From Chiridota heheva (Eukaryota; Echinodermata; Holothuroidea; Apodida; Chiridotidae), in assembly GCA_020152595.1 (NCBI GenBank), contig JAIGNY010000445.1, positions 1 through 64,000 on the forward strand: DNA of 64,000 bases, in the 5' to 3' direction. Both the position numbers and the translations under genes were made by a program. The notes under the pieces are model-generated. The model made no database searches and was not told where the DNA came from. It saw only the letters and a list, made by a program, of their open reading frames with translations. Shown here piece after piece: positions 45,512 through 57,500 of this stretch (position 1 is its first letter; each line of letters begins with the position of its first letter).

Positions 45512-48500
45512 CTGGTAATGAAATATGTGCTCCTTTGAAAACAAATGAAAAACAAAAAAAAGGTTTTGAGTATTTGATATTGATAAGAATTTGAATTTTG
45601 GCAAATGTACACCCAGTTTGTCTAAGTTTTGCAATAGTTTTAAACCCTCCAACTCCTAATGTTATACATCAGTTATATGCCTGTGCCTTGTGAAAAATGC
45701 ACATGCACCGAAGTTTGCAAGGGTAACTGTATACTACCTTAAAGATTTATGGAAATTTAATGATTTCTAACAGAGTATTGTATACTCTGTAGAGTCAAAT
45801 ATAAACCCAGTTTGTCCAAGTTTTGCAATACTTTTCAACCCTCCTGACATACATCACATATATGCCTGTGCTTTGTGAAAAATGCACATTCACTGAGGTT
45901 TGCAAGGGTAACTGTTATTATTATTCTTTAATAAAAAAAAATTCTTCTTGTGAATTCACAATTTTCCCGAGGTTATAACCGCCGGAACTGTAGATTTTTT
46001 CCAGCTCCGATTATATACTGAAATAAAAGAAAGAGAGTAGAGTCAAATATAAACCCAGTTTGTCTAAGTTTTGCAATAGTTTTTAGGCCTCCTGACATAT
46101 ATCAGATATATGCCTGTGCTTTGTGAAAAGTGCACATGCACTGAGGTTTGCAGGTTTATGCAAATGTAGCAGTCAATGATTTCTGACTGAGTATTTATTG
46201 TATACTCTGTGGTCAAAAAAAACCCCAGTTTGTCCAAGTTTTGCAATAGTTTTAACCCTCCTAGTCTCATATATCAGATATTGTGTGTGTGTGTTTTGTG
46301 AAAAATGCACATGCACCATTCAAGAGGTTGACAAGGGTAACTGTCAGGTTTTTTAAACTTGAATTAAAGTATCATTATAAAAGGGGCTTGTGAATAAGCC
46401 TCCTCTTCTTCTCATTTGCATATGCTGAGTTGTCATGGTACCTCAGCAGAACTGCACCTATCTCTTTCTTAATGAGATCTTTCTAAACTGGTGCCACATA
46501 TATTATGTAATCATAGTTGTGCCGTGCCACATATATTATGTAATCATCATTGTGCCGCGCCACATAGATTATGTAATCATCGTTGTGCCACATATATTAT
46601 GTAATCATCGTTCAATTCAAATGTTCTTCTTATAGTATTACATAATTGTGATAATCATCATAAGTAATATCAAATATATGCAGCAAAAAAACAAAAGATT
46701 TTGTGATTTATAAGCCCAATTTTTGTTTCATGAGATACCAAAGATTCCCATTACTAGCATGTTTCAAAATTATGACATAAAGATTCTGATATAAGCTTGT
46801 GGCAAGGTCACTGCTATATAGCTATCTAAATCCAGCTGAGCTATTAGGCTCATAGGGCCGGTGCTTATCCCCAGTTTCCATGGCGCAAGCGGATGAGAGC
46901 TCCTCCCTTGGGATGGGACGCTAGTCCATCACAGATTAACTCCCCAGCAGTACTGGTACTCATTTTACAGTTGAGTGGACTGAAGCAAGTGTCTTGCTCA
47001 GGACCACAATGCAGTGCTCAAGACGGGAATCGAGCCTGAATACGAGCATGACTCCTTAACCACTGAACTATAACCAGAGGGAGAATTACCACGTGGTTCC
47101 AACGCTAACTTTGGATTATATTTATTTTAAAATCGTATATCTGTAAATGTTGTGTTCTTACACGTTTAGTTTATTTATCATACTTGTAGTTTGTGTATAT
47201 TTTGTTTGTTTAAGTGTTAAGGTTTTTGCCTAAAACTATACGCCACAATCACAACAACCAATGAGAAATTGTATTTGGCTCTGCCTGACATGAATAATGA
47301 TGAAGTCAACAAACAACAACATTCTATGGTATCCTTTATGATCCTTGCTTTTATCAACAACGTCATACCAAGTTTGATTTAAATCCAACATGGGTTTGTG
47401 GAAATATGAACATAAACAGATTTTCACACTTAGTCCCGCCTTCTCACTAATATTTATCAGCACCAAAACAATAGGAGTCATCTACAGATCACAACACACT
47501 CATATACCAAGTATGGCATAAATCCACCTTAATGATCTTGAGATATCGTGTTTACAAAGAGTGCTGTCATGACATGGCTCTATTACGTATCGATTATCAT
47601 GGAGAAAAATATCGTGATATATTGGTATATCGTGATACTTTTCAAGAAAACTGACTCAAGACACAAATTTACCCCGCTAAGTGTAGCGGGGATATTTGCG
47701 AGAGTTATACTTACTTTCCATGCTATAAATATGCGATCTGGTCACATGACCTGATTCTAACACACTTCTAACCGACCTTAAAAACGTAGTTACCAGCCCA
47801 GCCCTGACCTCCATATTACCTCTACTAACCCTTGCTTATTATTCCACCGAAGCCTGAATGAGAGGGGAGGTAGGCCGGGATGCATGGAAGGCAAGTATAA
47901 CTCTCGTAAATTTCCCCACTACACTTAGCGGGGTAAATTTACTTCTAGTTATACCTTACCTTCCATGCTATAAATATGCAATCAGAGTGCAACCAAAGAT
48001 AGGAAGGAAGGGAGTTCATGTCACAGCACAATTTTCTAAAGGCTGGTCCTATAACTCTCACTAGTCTTATGCTGCTTTAAGGATGAAACTCCTTCTCCTC
48101 TTAAGGACGAAATACCTCTAAAAAGGAACTATTAAATATAGTAACCCTCTGCTAGTTATAACAAGAGAGCAAGAAGCACCCTGTAAAGAATAACCGAGGC
48201 AAGATGTCTACAAAACAAAAGTTAGTCACCCATAAAAGCATGCGAATGGAAACCGTTAGCAAACAGAGTCAAACTGTAAACAACGCCCAATATGTCATGA
48301 CAAAAACTTACAAGGTTCGTCAGAGGAACTGGGCGGTTTGGAAAAGCATGAAGGGAGCAAACCGTCCGTAAAGTTAGACCAAACAGAAGCTGCCAGAACC
48401 GCGGCAGAACTGTTAGTAAAACATTAATAAAATAAAAGGTGCCAAAGATCGGCAAAATTCCGTAAGTAAAATAACGAAAGAACAATCGCCAAAACAACAA

Positions 48501-51500
48501 CAATTAGTAGGAATAAACAAAATAGAAAGAGCCTGAACAACAGCAACAAATTTTCATCAGTAAAAAGAAACGAATTACACGAGCCAGAACAGAGGCCGAA
48601 ATTCGTTGGTGAACGAGTACGTTAAGAAAATTAATGGAATAACTTTAAGTGAACGAGAGAACGTGAATAATTAGAAGCAAGAATATTTACCTCACGAAAG
48701 CGGTGGTCCTCTTCTCAAAAGAACAGCCCTTGCAACTTCGCCTGATAGTCTGGTATATCCTTCAGTTATGTGGAGAGGAACGTGGCTGGTGTTTTCCATA
48801 CCGCAGCAGGAAGAATCTCACTCACAGAAGAACCCCACCAAAAAGCATAATTAATGTAGCTATGCCTCGTACCTGATGTGCCTTAACTGATCATTCTGTG
48901 AATAATGCGGATTGACTGTATGTGATTGCCTAAACAATCCAATGTGAAATCGTATCACGCGAGATGGCGCAATGCGGATTTTGTAGGGACACGAATAAGG
49001 AGTCTAAGTCGTTCCAAAAAGATTGCGTACGTTTAGTATAGTGTTTGAGACATCGAACAGGGCACCAGGCCTTGTCCTCTGCCGTGTCAGATAACGTAGC
49101 AAGTAACAGAAGGAAAATTGGTTCCTTTAAAAACTATTGTTTGGTTGTTGGCTAAGAAGGCTGGGTCAGGCATGAGTCGAACGACCCCCAATTGAAAGTG
49201 AATATGGCCCTCTTTGAGTAAAAGCACGTGAACGGCACCTCTGCGTCTAGCAAAAGGCCGTGGAGAGTAGAAACACCGTTTTTATCGTCAGTTCCTTGAG
49301 TGGACATTCTGACAAAGGCTCAAAGAGAGCCTCTGCTAATGTCTCGAGAAGCACCTGCATATCTCAAGGGGGGGCAAGGTTTCGAACTGAAGGTCTTTGC
49401 AAGTACATTCCTTTAATTAATCTTTCCAGAGGCTGCGTGTCGGTTACGGTCAAACCATCTAGAAAGCCGCGGTGGATAGCTGCTATGGCTGTCCTAAACC
49501 CCTTGACTGTATTGATGGATTTATTCAGGTTAAACTAGACCAACAAAAAATCCACTACATCACCAAGAGGCGACGTATGCAGAGAAACCGATCTATCCTG
49601 GCACCAGTCTCGGAACATCCAGAGTCTGAAATCATATATTCCCAAAGTGGAAGGTCTCCAGCTTCGGGCTGCCATTTGGGCAGCTGCCCCTGAAAGACCC
49701 TGTGACACAAGGGATTCGCGGATAGAGGCCACACAGTCAAATGGAGTGCTCTTGAATTGTGGTGCAGTTTGCCGGAGCCCGGGATTGAGACTAACTCGTC
49801 CGTGACCGGAAGCTTGTATGGGAAACTTGCGATAAGATTGAGCAGCTGAGGGAGCCACAGTTGGCCAGGCCAGTTGGGAGCTACCAGAAGAAACATGTGA
49901 CACTGATTGTACATCATCTTGCCCAGTACTCTTGGTAGCAGTGCGAACTGTGGGAAGGCGTAGCCCACAAAGTAGGTCCACCTGATCGTGAACGCGTTGA
50001 CTCTCCAGACTCTCAGGTTGGGTGTCACAGCGCAAAAAATTGGTAGCTTGTGGTTGACCACGGATGCGAACAGATCTACGTCCGGGAGACTGAAGGTCAA
50101 CCAGATCGCCTCGCCACCTGCGGAAGAAGGGCCCATTCTGTGGGGGCTCCTTGTAGGCGAGATAACAGATCCGTGATCATGTTCTCCTTGCCTAACAGGT
50201 GAACCGCCTGGAGTGTGACCTTGTTCATTAAGCACCAAGACAGAAGGGACTTGGCTAGGATCCAAAGTCTTCTGGATCTCGTGCCTCCCTGTCTGCTGAT
50301 AAACGCCACTACCGTGGCGTTGTCGGTGCATATGAGAACAGTCTTTGTCCAGTACCGATGGTAGGAAATGAACAAGAGCCCGGCGTAGCCTCTAGTTCCA
50401 ACAGATTGATGTGCTGACCGCACCAAGTGTTCGTCCAAAATCCCGCGACTTCAGACCACGCTAAATGCGCTCCCCACCCTGTCAAAGACGTATCAATCAC
50501 CACTGACACTGAAGGTCTGACGGGTGGACTACATCTACTAAGCTGGCTAGGTATCCTAGGTGGAATACCAGCCATGCTCTCGCCGGCGACACCGGTTGTG
50601 AGAGGAGGACATCGCCTCCCGCCCTCACGGCTATGATCCGCTCCTCCATCGGCCGTATACAAGCTTGCGTAAAATCCAGGACTGCTCCCAGAAAGGTGGG
50701 AATCTGCGGAAGAAATAAGATTGGACTTGAAGAGGTTGATCACCTACCCCACATCCTGAGCCACTCTTATGACTATGTTCGTGTGTTCTGCGACAGTGGC
50801 TGCGTCTACTGCGATGATCAGCCAGTCGTCTAGGTACATAAAGATTCTGATGCCTTGCTTTCTCAGGAAAGCTGCTGCTGCTAGAACTCTCGCTATCCAG
50901 GTGAATATTCTGGGGGCAGTCGATAGCCCGAAGGGTAACGCCCTGCATGTATAGGTAACTCCCTCAAATTGGAATGACAGAAAACGCCTGTGTTCCTCGA
51001 GCATCGGCACATAGAGATATGCATCCACGAGGTTGACGGAGGTGGCCCACAGGCCCCTCGTCAACTGAGGGTGGATGGAGTGAAGAGCCTCCATCTTGAA
51101 CTTCAACGGACAAATAAACCTGTTAAGTGGTCTCAGATTGATGATTGGGCACCACTTGTTCCCCTTCTTGGGAGCCAGGAAAAACGTGGACATTACTAGG
51201 TTCTTAGGAGGATTCGAAATGGGGGTGATGGCGCTCTTCGCCAGCAGTTCTCTGATTTCTGTGATCAACAACTCTATGTGGTCACTCAGATGAGGCGTGG
51301 GGGTGGGGCAAAAGACCCACCTTGGGGCGAGGGTCGTGAACTCTAGACGATAACCCTGCAGAATAGTTCGTAGTACCCATTTGTCTCTGGTGACTCTCTC
51401 CCATACCTCTAAAAATTTCCCCAAATGCCCCCTGACTGGACCGCCCGTCAACAGTGCGTTGGGAGTGGGTCAAAAGCGCTGCCCCTTTCCCTTCCCCAAC

Positions 51501-54500
51501 CCTCAGGAGGAAGAGATACCTGCTCTGCGTGCAGAGGGGAAGGAGCGTTGACCGCTCTCTGCCACATTCACTCTGCCGGCCCACGAAGTGCACTCCTGGC
51601 GAGAGGAAGAAGCTGTATAGGGTCCTGCTACTGCGTTATGGCAATGATGGACCCATCGCTGGGTATACGTACCCCAGCCCCGTATGGGGGCCAAAGGATG
51701 GCGACGTGCGGGAAGAGAAGAAAAAGACTTCATACTCGCTAACAGCTTCCTAGTCTTCCCAAGATCGTCCTGACAGCCGGCTTGGCGCAACAGGACATCT
51801 CGAAAGTGACCGGCAAATAGGTCCGGGCCTTCTGTTGGTAAGTGCCGAAGGTCTGTTTGAGTGGCGTCAGAGAGTCCAAGGAGACAGAGAACATTCTCGC
51901 GCCTCTCTCTGACCACCTTTGCGGAGTCTCGGGCAAGTTGGTCAACTGTCGTGTCCAGCAAATTCTAGAGTCCGGTTAACAAAGGTGCAGTCATTGTAAG
52001 GACGTCAGCTGGCAGATGCCTATGCAGAACCGAGTCTAACCCCTCTGTCACCCATAAGGCAAAGGCTTGGTATTTAAAGCCCTGCCGTATGGCCCGGTCA
52101 ACAACTGTTAGGGAATCTTCCCTCTGCTGGACCGCAGGATTAAGAAATTTTTTGGTCCTGGCCACCGCAGCAGAGCCGCTCGCCAAAAGTGGGATCCTTG
52201 AGACGATTTCCCCTTTGTCCCTTCCTTCGCCTCCGCCTGGGCTCAGGGGAGGACGAGGAAGAGAAAGAGGAGGACGAGGAAGAGAAAGAGGAGGAAAAGG
52301 AGGACTGGTGACATCAACTCCATCCCCTCCTGTGTGTACTATCCCGTTTCTTGTCCCTACTCTTGAGGCCTGCCCCGCTCAGGAGACATCACCGGAGGGA
52401 CGGGAGAGTTGGGCTCCGCCGCAGCGTTCGGCTCCAAAGGAGTATGTGTAAGCGTACGCTTACTCGGCTGTGGGGGCCCGTCGTCGAGTACCCTGCTGAG
52501 AGTGGGCAGTGGCCTCGCCTCCCGGGCAAGAGGGGGCTATGGCTTAGGCTTGGGTGGTGGCAGAGGGAAAGACGAAGATGGCCTGTCTGACTGTCGCTTC
52601 TCCGCTCTTTTAACTGCTTTTTGAAAATGTCGGTCGCGGTGGAGTCTGTGCTCCGTCCACGCCACTTGATCCCAGTCGCTGCACAGAGTACACAGGTTAG
52701 ACTCGCAGCATAATCTGCACGCGTAACACGCGAGATGAATGTCACCGGAGCGTAATTTAAAGAAGCGTTTACACGCGATGCATCTCGAGACATCTTGGGT
52801 GCGTAACGCACCGACACTCGGGGACCTGTCCTTAATGTCCATGATACTGGTGAAAAATATTGCGGAACTGTAACGTATAATGCGGAAAATCTTACTGAGG
52901 CTGTTCACACGGCCGTGGAACTGCGTAGCTAATGGCTACAGAACAAAGAAGAAAATAGCTCTCGTGATGCTATACTTCTTGTGAAGATTGTCACCTATCA
53001 CCTGACCACATAGCTTCGTAGCTAGCGGGTGTATTTCCGGGTTTATCGTACAGTGTAGGTCATCCCCGTTACAAATCTCTGGAGCCGTACGGACCTGTTC
53101 ACCGGAGCCGTATGGACCCATAAAGCCATCCAATAGACCCGTGAACACGGGCCGCGGAGCCGTATGGAACCGTCCAATAGACCCGTGAACACAGGCCACT
53201 GAGCCATGAACTTGGGCCACTGAGCCGTGAACACGGGCCACTAAGCCATGAACACGGGCCATGGAGCCGTCCGATGGACTTGTGCGGAGTCGTCACGGAC
53301 CCATACGGAGCCGTCACGGACCACAGAGCCATGAACGCGGGCCGTGGAGCCGATTACTAGAGCCGTGCACACCCGTAAAAGTAATGAAAAGGCTTAACAG
53401 CGAGCCCTAAAAATAGTTGTGACTCACATATTACTTCTTTGGGCCGCGCCTTTATGTGGCCCTACCGGTCCCTACACAAAACCGTGGTCTACAGCGGTGT
53501 ACAAAGGGTTCACCCACTAAAAATACGCGCCTCACCTACTTAGTAGCGTCGAGAAAGGGACGCTTCTTTATAGTGGTTTATTCTAAGTGACGTCTAGGAC
53601 GCCACTTAGCTGATCAATATAGACTCAGGTAACTTCGTCTGACAGACCGCACCCGTGGCCCTGCCAACTCAGTAGCATCGAGTCAGAGGCCTCCAGGGGG
53701 TGAATCAGGTAAAAGTTAACAAAGTAAAGTACTAACACAGACCTCCACGGCTAAGTAGCGTCGAGTCGGTGGTCATGGCGTAAGTAGAAACTCTGAGACT
53801 ACATGATTTATGTGGCCTTTTGGCGTTCTGAAAAATAAAAATATATATATTCATATATATACACTCACACCAAGGCTCCCCCACGGGGGATGTACTTACG
53901 ACCCGTACGCGGGTGAGCCGGGTCTGCGGGAGACGTCAAACATAGTGAGGCAAGCCACAGCAATTTAGTACATCAAAACATTTTATCAGAAAAATTACTA
54001 TCTGAATTTTTTTTTAAACCTGAGAAAATGCACCGAATGTAAATTCTTTAAAATCGCAGGGGTAGCGTGGAAAACAGGAACCACTTAGTAACTTGGTGTC
54101 TGTGGAGATAAAAAGAAAAGATTAGATCTCCTGAAAAGAGGACGTCAGGGAGACACCCTCAAGTCTCTCCAACGCCCCAAAATTCAAGCTTGGAAATCAA
54201 AAACTCTGTCTTAATTATATGCGAGAAAAACAAACACATGACATGTACTGGTAACGTTAAATAAAATATAGGCTCTCTTGGAACAACTGTAGCTCCTTGG
54301 AGCTGTATGAAGCCGACTGCTCAAACACCCTGTGGTAACGTGGACCCAATATACATGCGCCAACATCGACTGAAGAAATTGGCCTAATGCATATGAGAAG
54401 CTGTACTGAAGATATCGTAACATGTTAATACAATGCATAGTATAACGCTAGGCTCTCCTCGTGGAAGGCTGGGCCGAGGGTGAAAAACATCTAAACTTGG

Positions 54501-57500
54501 GGGCAAGAGGTCCACTAGACAGGCACACTTGGTGCTCTAGGGCCTAAAACACCCGCCGCGAGAGTGGGACTCTCTTGAACTAGCCACCCCGCTTTGTATA
54601 GATGGAGACAAAAACACTCTATCATAAGTGTAGGCTTAACATTAAAGTCCTGTGAGTTGGACCAAAGAATTCTCGGTCCAATGGGTACCTTGTCTTACCT
54701 CAGAAGACTTGAAAAGGCAAATTGAATAAGGCCGAACAGTGTAAAAACCTACCTGGTAGAAGCTGCAAGGGAGGGAATTGTTAGAAACAGGTTAAATTTC
54801 TAAAAGAAAATTTGACCAGTTTCAGCGATGTTGTAATAACAACGCGCTAAAAGAAGTGTGGGTTAATAGAGGTAATATGGAGATCAGGGCTGGGCAGGTA
54901 ACTACGTTTCTAAGCTTGGTTAGAAGTACATTAGAATCAGGTTATGTGACAGATTGCATATTTATAGCATGGAAGGTAAGGTATAACTAGAAGTAAATTA
55001 TTAATATCACTAACATTACTTCTTTTATGATGAACGCAAGAAAAATTGATTTGCAGATCTAGCAGACAACACGATCGCGTAAATATTATGTTCATTATGC
55101 ATCATGCATGTGTTTGGTAAATCAGCCAACATGACCCTAAATCATCGAAGTGAGAGCCTGAGAAGCATGTTCTGGGCCAATTTTTTGTTCTTTTTGCCAA
55201 CTTACATCAAGGCGTGCCAGTGTGGGGTGAAAAAGCATGATTTTCAATTAGTTCTCTTTATGTTTCACACTATTTTTGCACTATTTTTTTTTTTAATGGC
55301 CTAAACTTCACTTTTAGATTTATTGTCATGATTTAATATTTCATATCGTGGGAAAAGAGATATCGCAATAATCAACATGTCACTCATGACAGTACTATTT
55401 ACAAGCTTGTTAACAGAAATTACATTTAGCCCTGCCTATTAATTAATATTCATGACATCAGCACCAAAAACAATACAGACCACAACACATGCATATTGCC
55501 AAGTATGACATAAATCCACCTTACTGTTCTTGCGATATTGTGTTTACAAGCTTGTTAACAGAATTGTACATTTAGCCTCACCTACTAATTAATATTCATG
55601 ACATTAGCACCAAAAACAATAAGGATCATCTACAATGGTTTGTTTGATGAGGGCTTAATGGCACCACGACAACGAGAGTCAAATTGTGCCTGAGAGGTTA
55701 GAACATTCTAGAGGTAGGAAAGAAAAAAACAGGGGGAGATTGAGAGAAATACAAGAACTTAAAAGTCAGAAAGTTGGGATCAAGAGAGGAGGTGCATGGG
55801 TGAAGAAAAAAAAAAGTAGAGAGAAGGGGGTGGGAGAGGAGGACTAAATATGGTTGTAGAGGGAAGCATGTTGAAGGACGGAGATAATTTTATCCAGAGG
55901 GTTTTTCTGAAAGAACTCAGCAATTGAGTTGTGGGGAGCGAGGGAAGCTGTGGGAAGGTTGTACAGGGGGCAAGCAAGGAAAACGTGATGGACTGTGAGG
56001 GTGCAATGGCAATTGTTGCAGAGGGGCTGGGGGGAGGCAATAAGGAGGTGGAGGTGCTCCTCATCTACAAACAAGAGCACATCCATATACCAAGTATGAC
56101 AAAATCCACTGTATGGTTCTTGAGATATCCTGTTTACAAGCTTGTTAACATTATTTTAAATTTAGCCCAGCTTACTAATTAATATTCATGACATCAGCAC
56201 CAAAAACAATAGATCATCTACAGACCACAGCACATCCATATACCAAGTATGACATAAATCCAGCACACGGTTCTTGAGATATCATGCTTACAAGCTTCTG
56301 TCACAGACACACATACATACATACACATGCTAACATGACTACATAGGTTCCTTATGCTATTGCATCGGAACCAAAAAAATAACTGAGCCATATAAGGATA
56401 ACCAATTATTATTCATTAAGCTTAAACGGTCTACCGGTTTCGTATCTCAAATTGGTTCTGTGAAACAAGTTTCGGTTTGACTCACATTTTATGAAAATAC
56501 CAAAAAGGTCTAAATCACTGTAAAAAATTGCCAAAAGATGGTAAAAATTGGTTTTCTTTTTGTTGTCCACTGCTGTTTATATCACAACTAAAAAAATTGA
56601 AACCAGTAGTTTCCATTAATCTTTTATCAGTAAATGACAAGTACCTTACAAGATGTACTAACTTAAATCCTCAGTGCGTTTGTGAAAGCCCAAAATCTTA
56701 GATTTAATGGATGGAACAGTAGACAGCAGCTTAGTATTATACTGAGCTGCTGTCTACTGTTCCTTCAATTAAATCTAAATTTGTATTATTTCTTGGTGGT
56801 GCGTTAATATGTACGTCAATGTTAATGTGATGTCCGTCACTTTCGTGACGGTGGTGTGCGTCAATTACACTAAAATAATTTTCAACATTATTTACAGAAA
56901 ATACTGTCATACAAACCTCGTTAGCTGCTATCATATAACAGTGCAGTTTATACTTACTGTACTGCACTTTAGGTAAAGCTATTATGGGTGAAAAAACGGT
57001 TTTCTAGTTAAAACCTGTTTTTGTTTTGGAAACCGACCGGTTTCACGTTGGGGCAAAACCATGTAAGCTTATTACGCATAGCTTCCTTTTTGAGAAAAAT
57101 ACACAGCAGTTAAAAAAAAATAATAATAATTCTGCAGACATGATGATCAAAATGGCAGAACACAGATTTCCATGTTTCTTTAAAGGATTAGTTCAGTGGT
57201 CAACCAAGCTTATCTATATGAAAGAGGACTTTAGTGGAATCCAAATGGTGAAGAAACTACTTCCATATCTTATTTTCTTAAGGAGATATTTAAGTCAAAA
57301 GCTTTGTCTTATCTGTGTAGAAATTACTGACGTAGTCAACTATAGACGGTTGGAGCGCCATCATCTACTGACATTCTTCATAAATTTTAATGTATCTTAA
57401 AGAAAACTTATTTAACTTTTTTACTATGTGAATTATTTTTCTTCAAACTTGCTTCAGGTGGTTATATCATAATTACCCTTACTAGATTCTGTTTGACTAC

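Larger units (their letters stand above)
47665..55000 (-). mobile_element. DIRS-like tyrosine-recombinase retrotransposon, degraded
   Basis: On the minus strand the order is gag-like (52908-51503), reverse transcriptase (51451-50744), RNase H (about 50520-50130) and tyrosine recombinase (about 49900-48700), the DIRS arrangement. There is no integrase or LTR. Inverted terminal repeats replace LTRs: 47936-47983 and 54952-54999 are exact 48-bp inverses, and looser inverse similarity joins 47700-47830 to 54840-54960. It lies in the last AP1AR intron, in the same orientation as the gene. In-frame stops occur in gag, the recombinase linker and the recombinase core, so it is inactive. Exact outer limits are uncertain because the left end carries extra inverted segments. 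Confidence 0.85.

Noticed and set aside
50427..51753. Several plus-strand ORFs opposite the DIRS genes
   Set aside because: Antisense shadows of the reverse transcriptase and RNase H frames in GC-richer sequence.
52930..53340. Val-His-Gly-Ser repeat ORFs on the minus strand
   Set aside because: Read-through of the 21-bp tandem repeat in the DIRS leader; no protein family resembles them.
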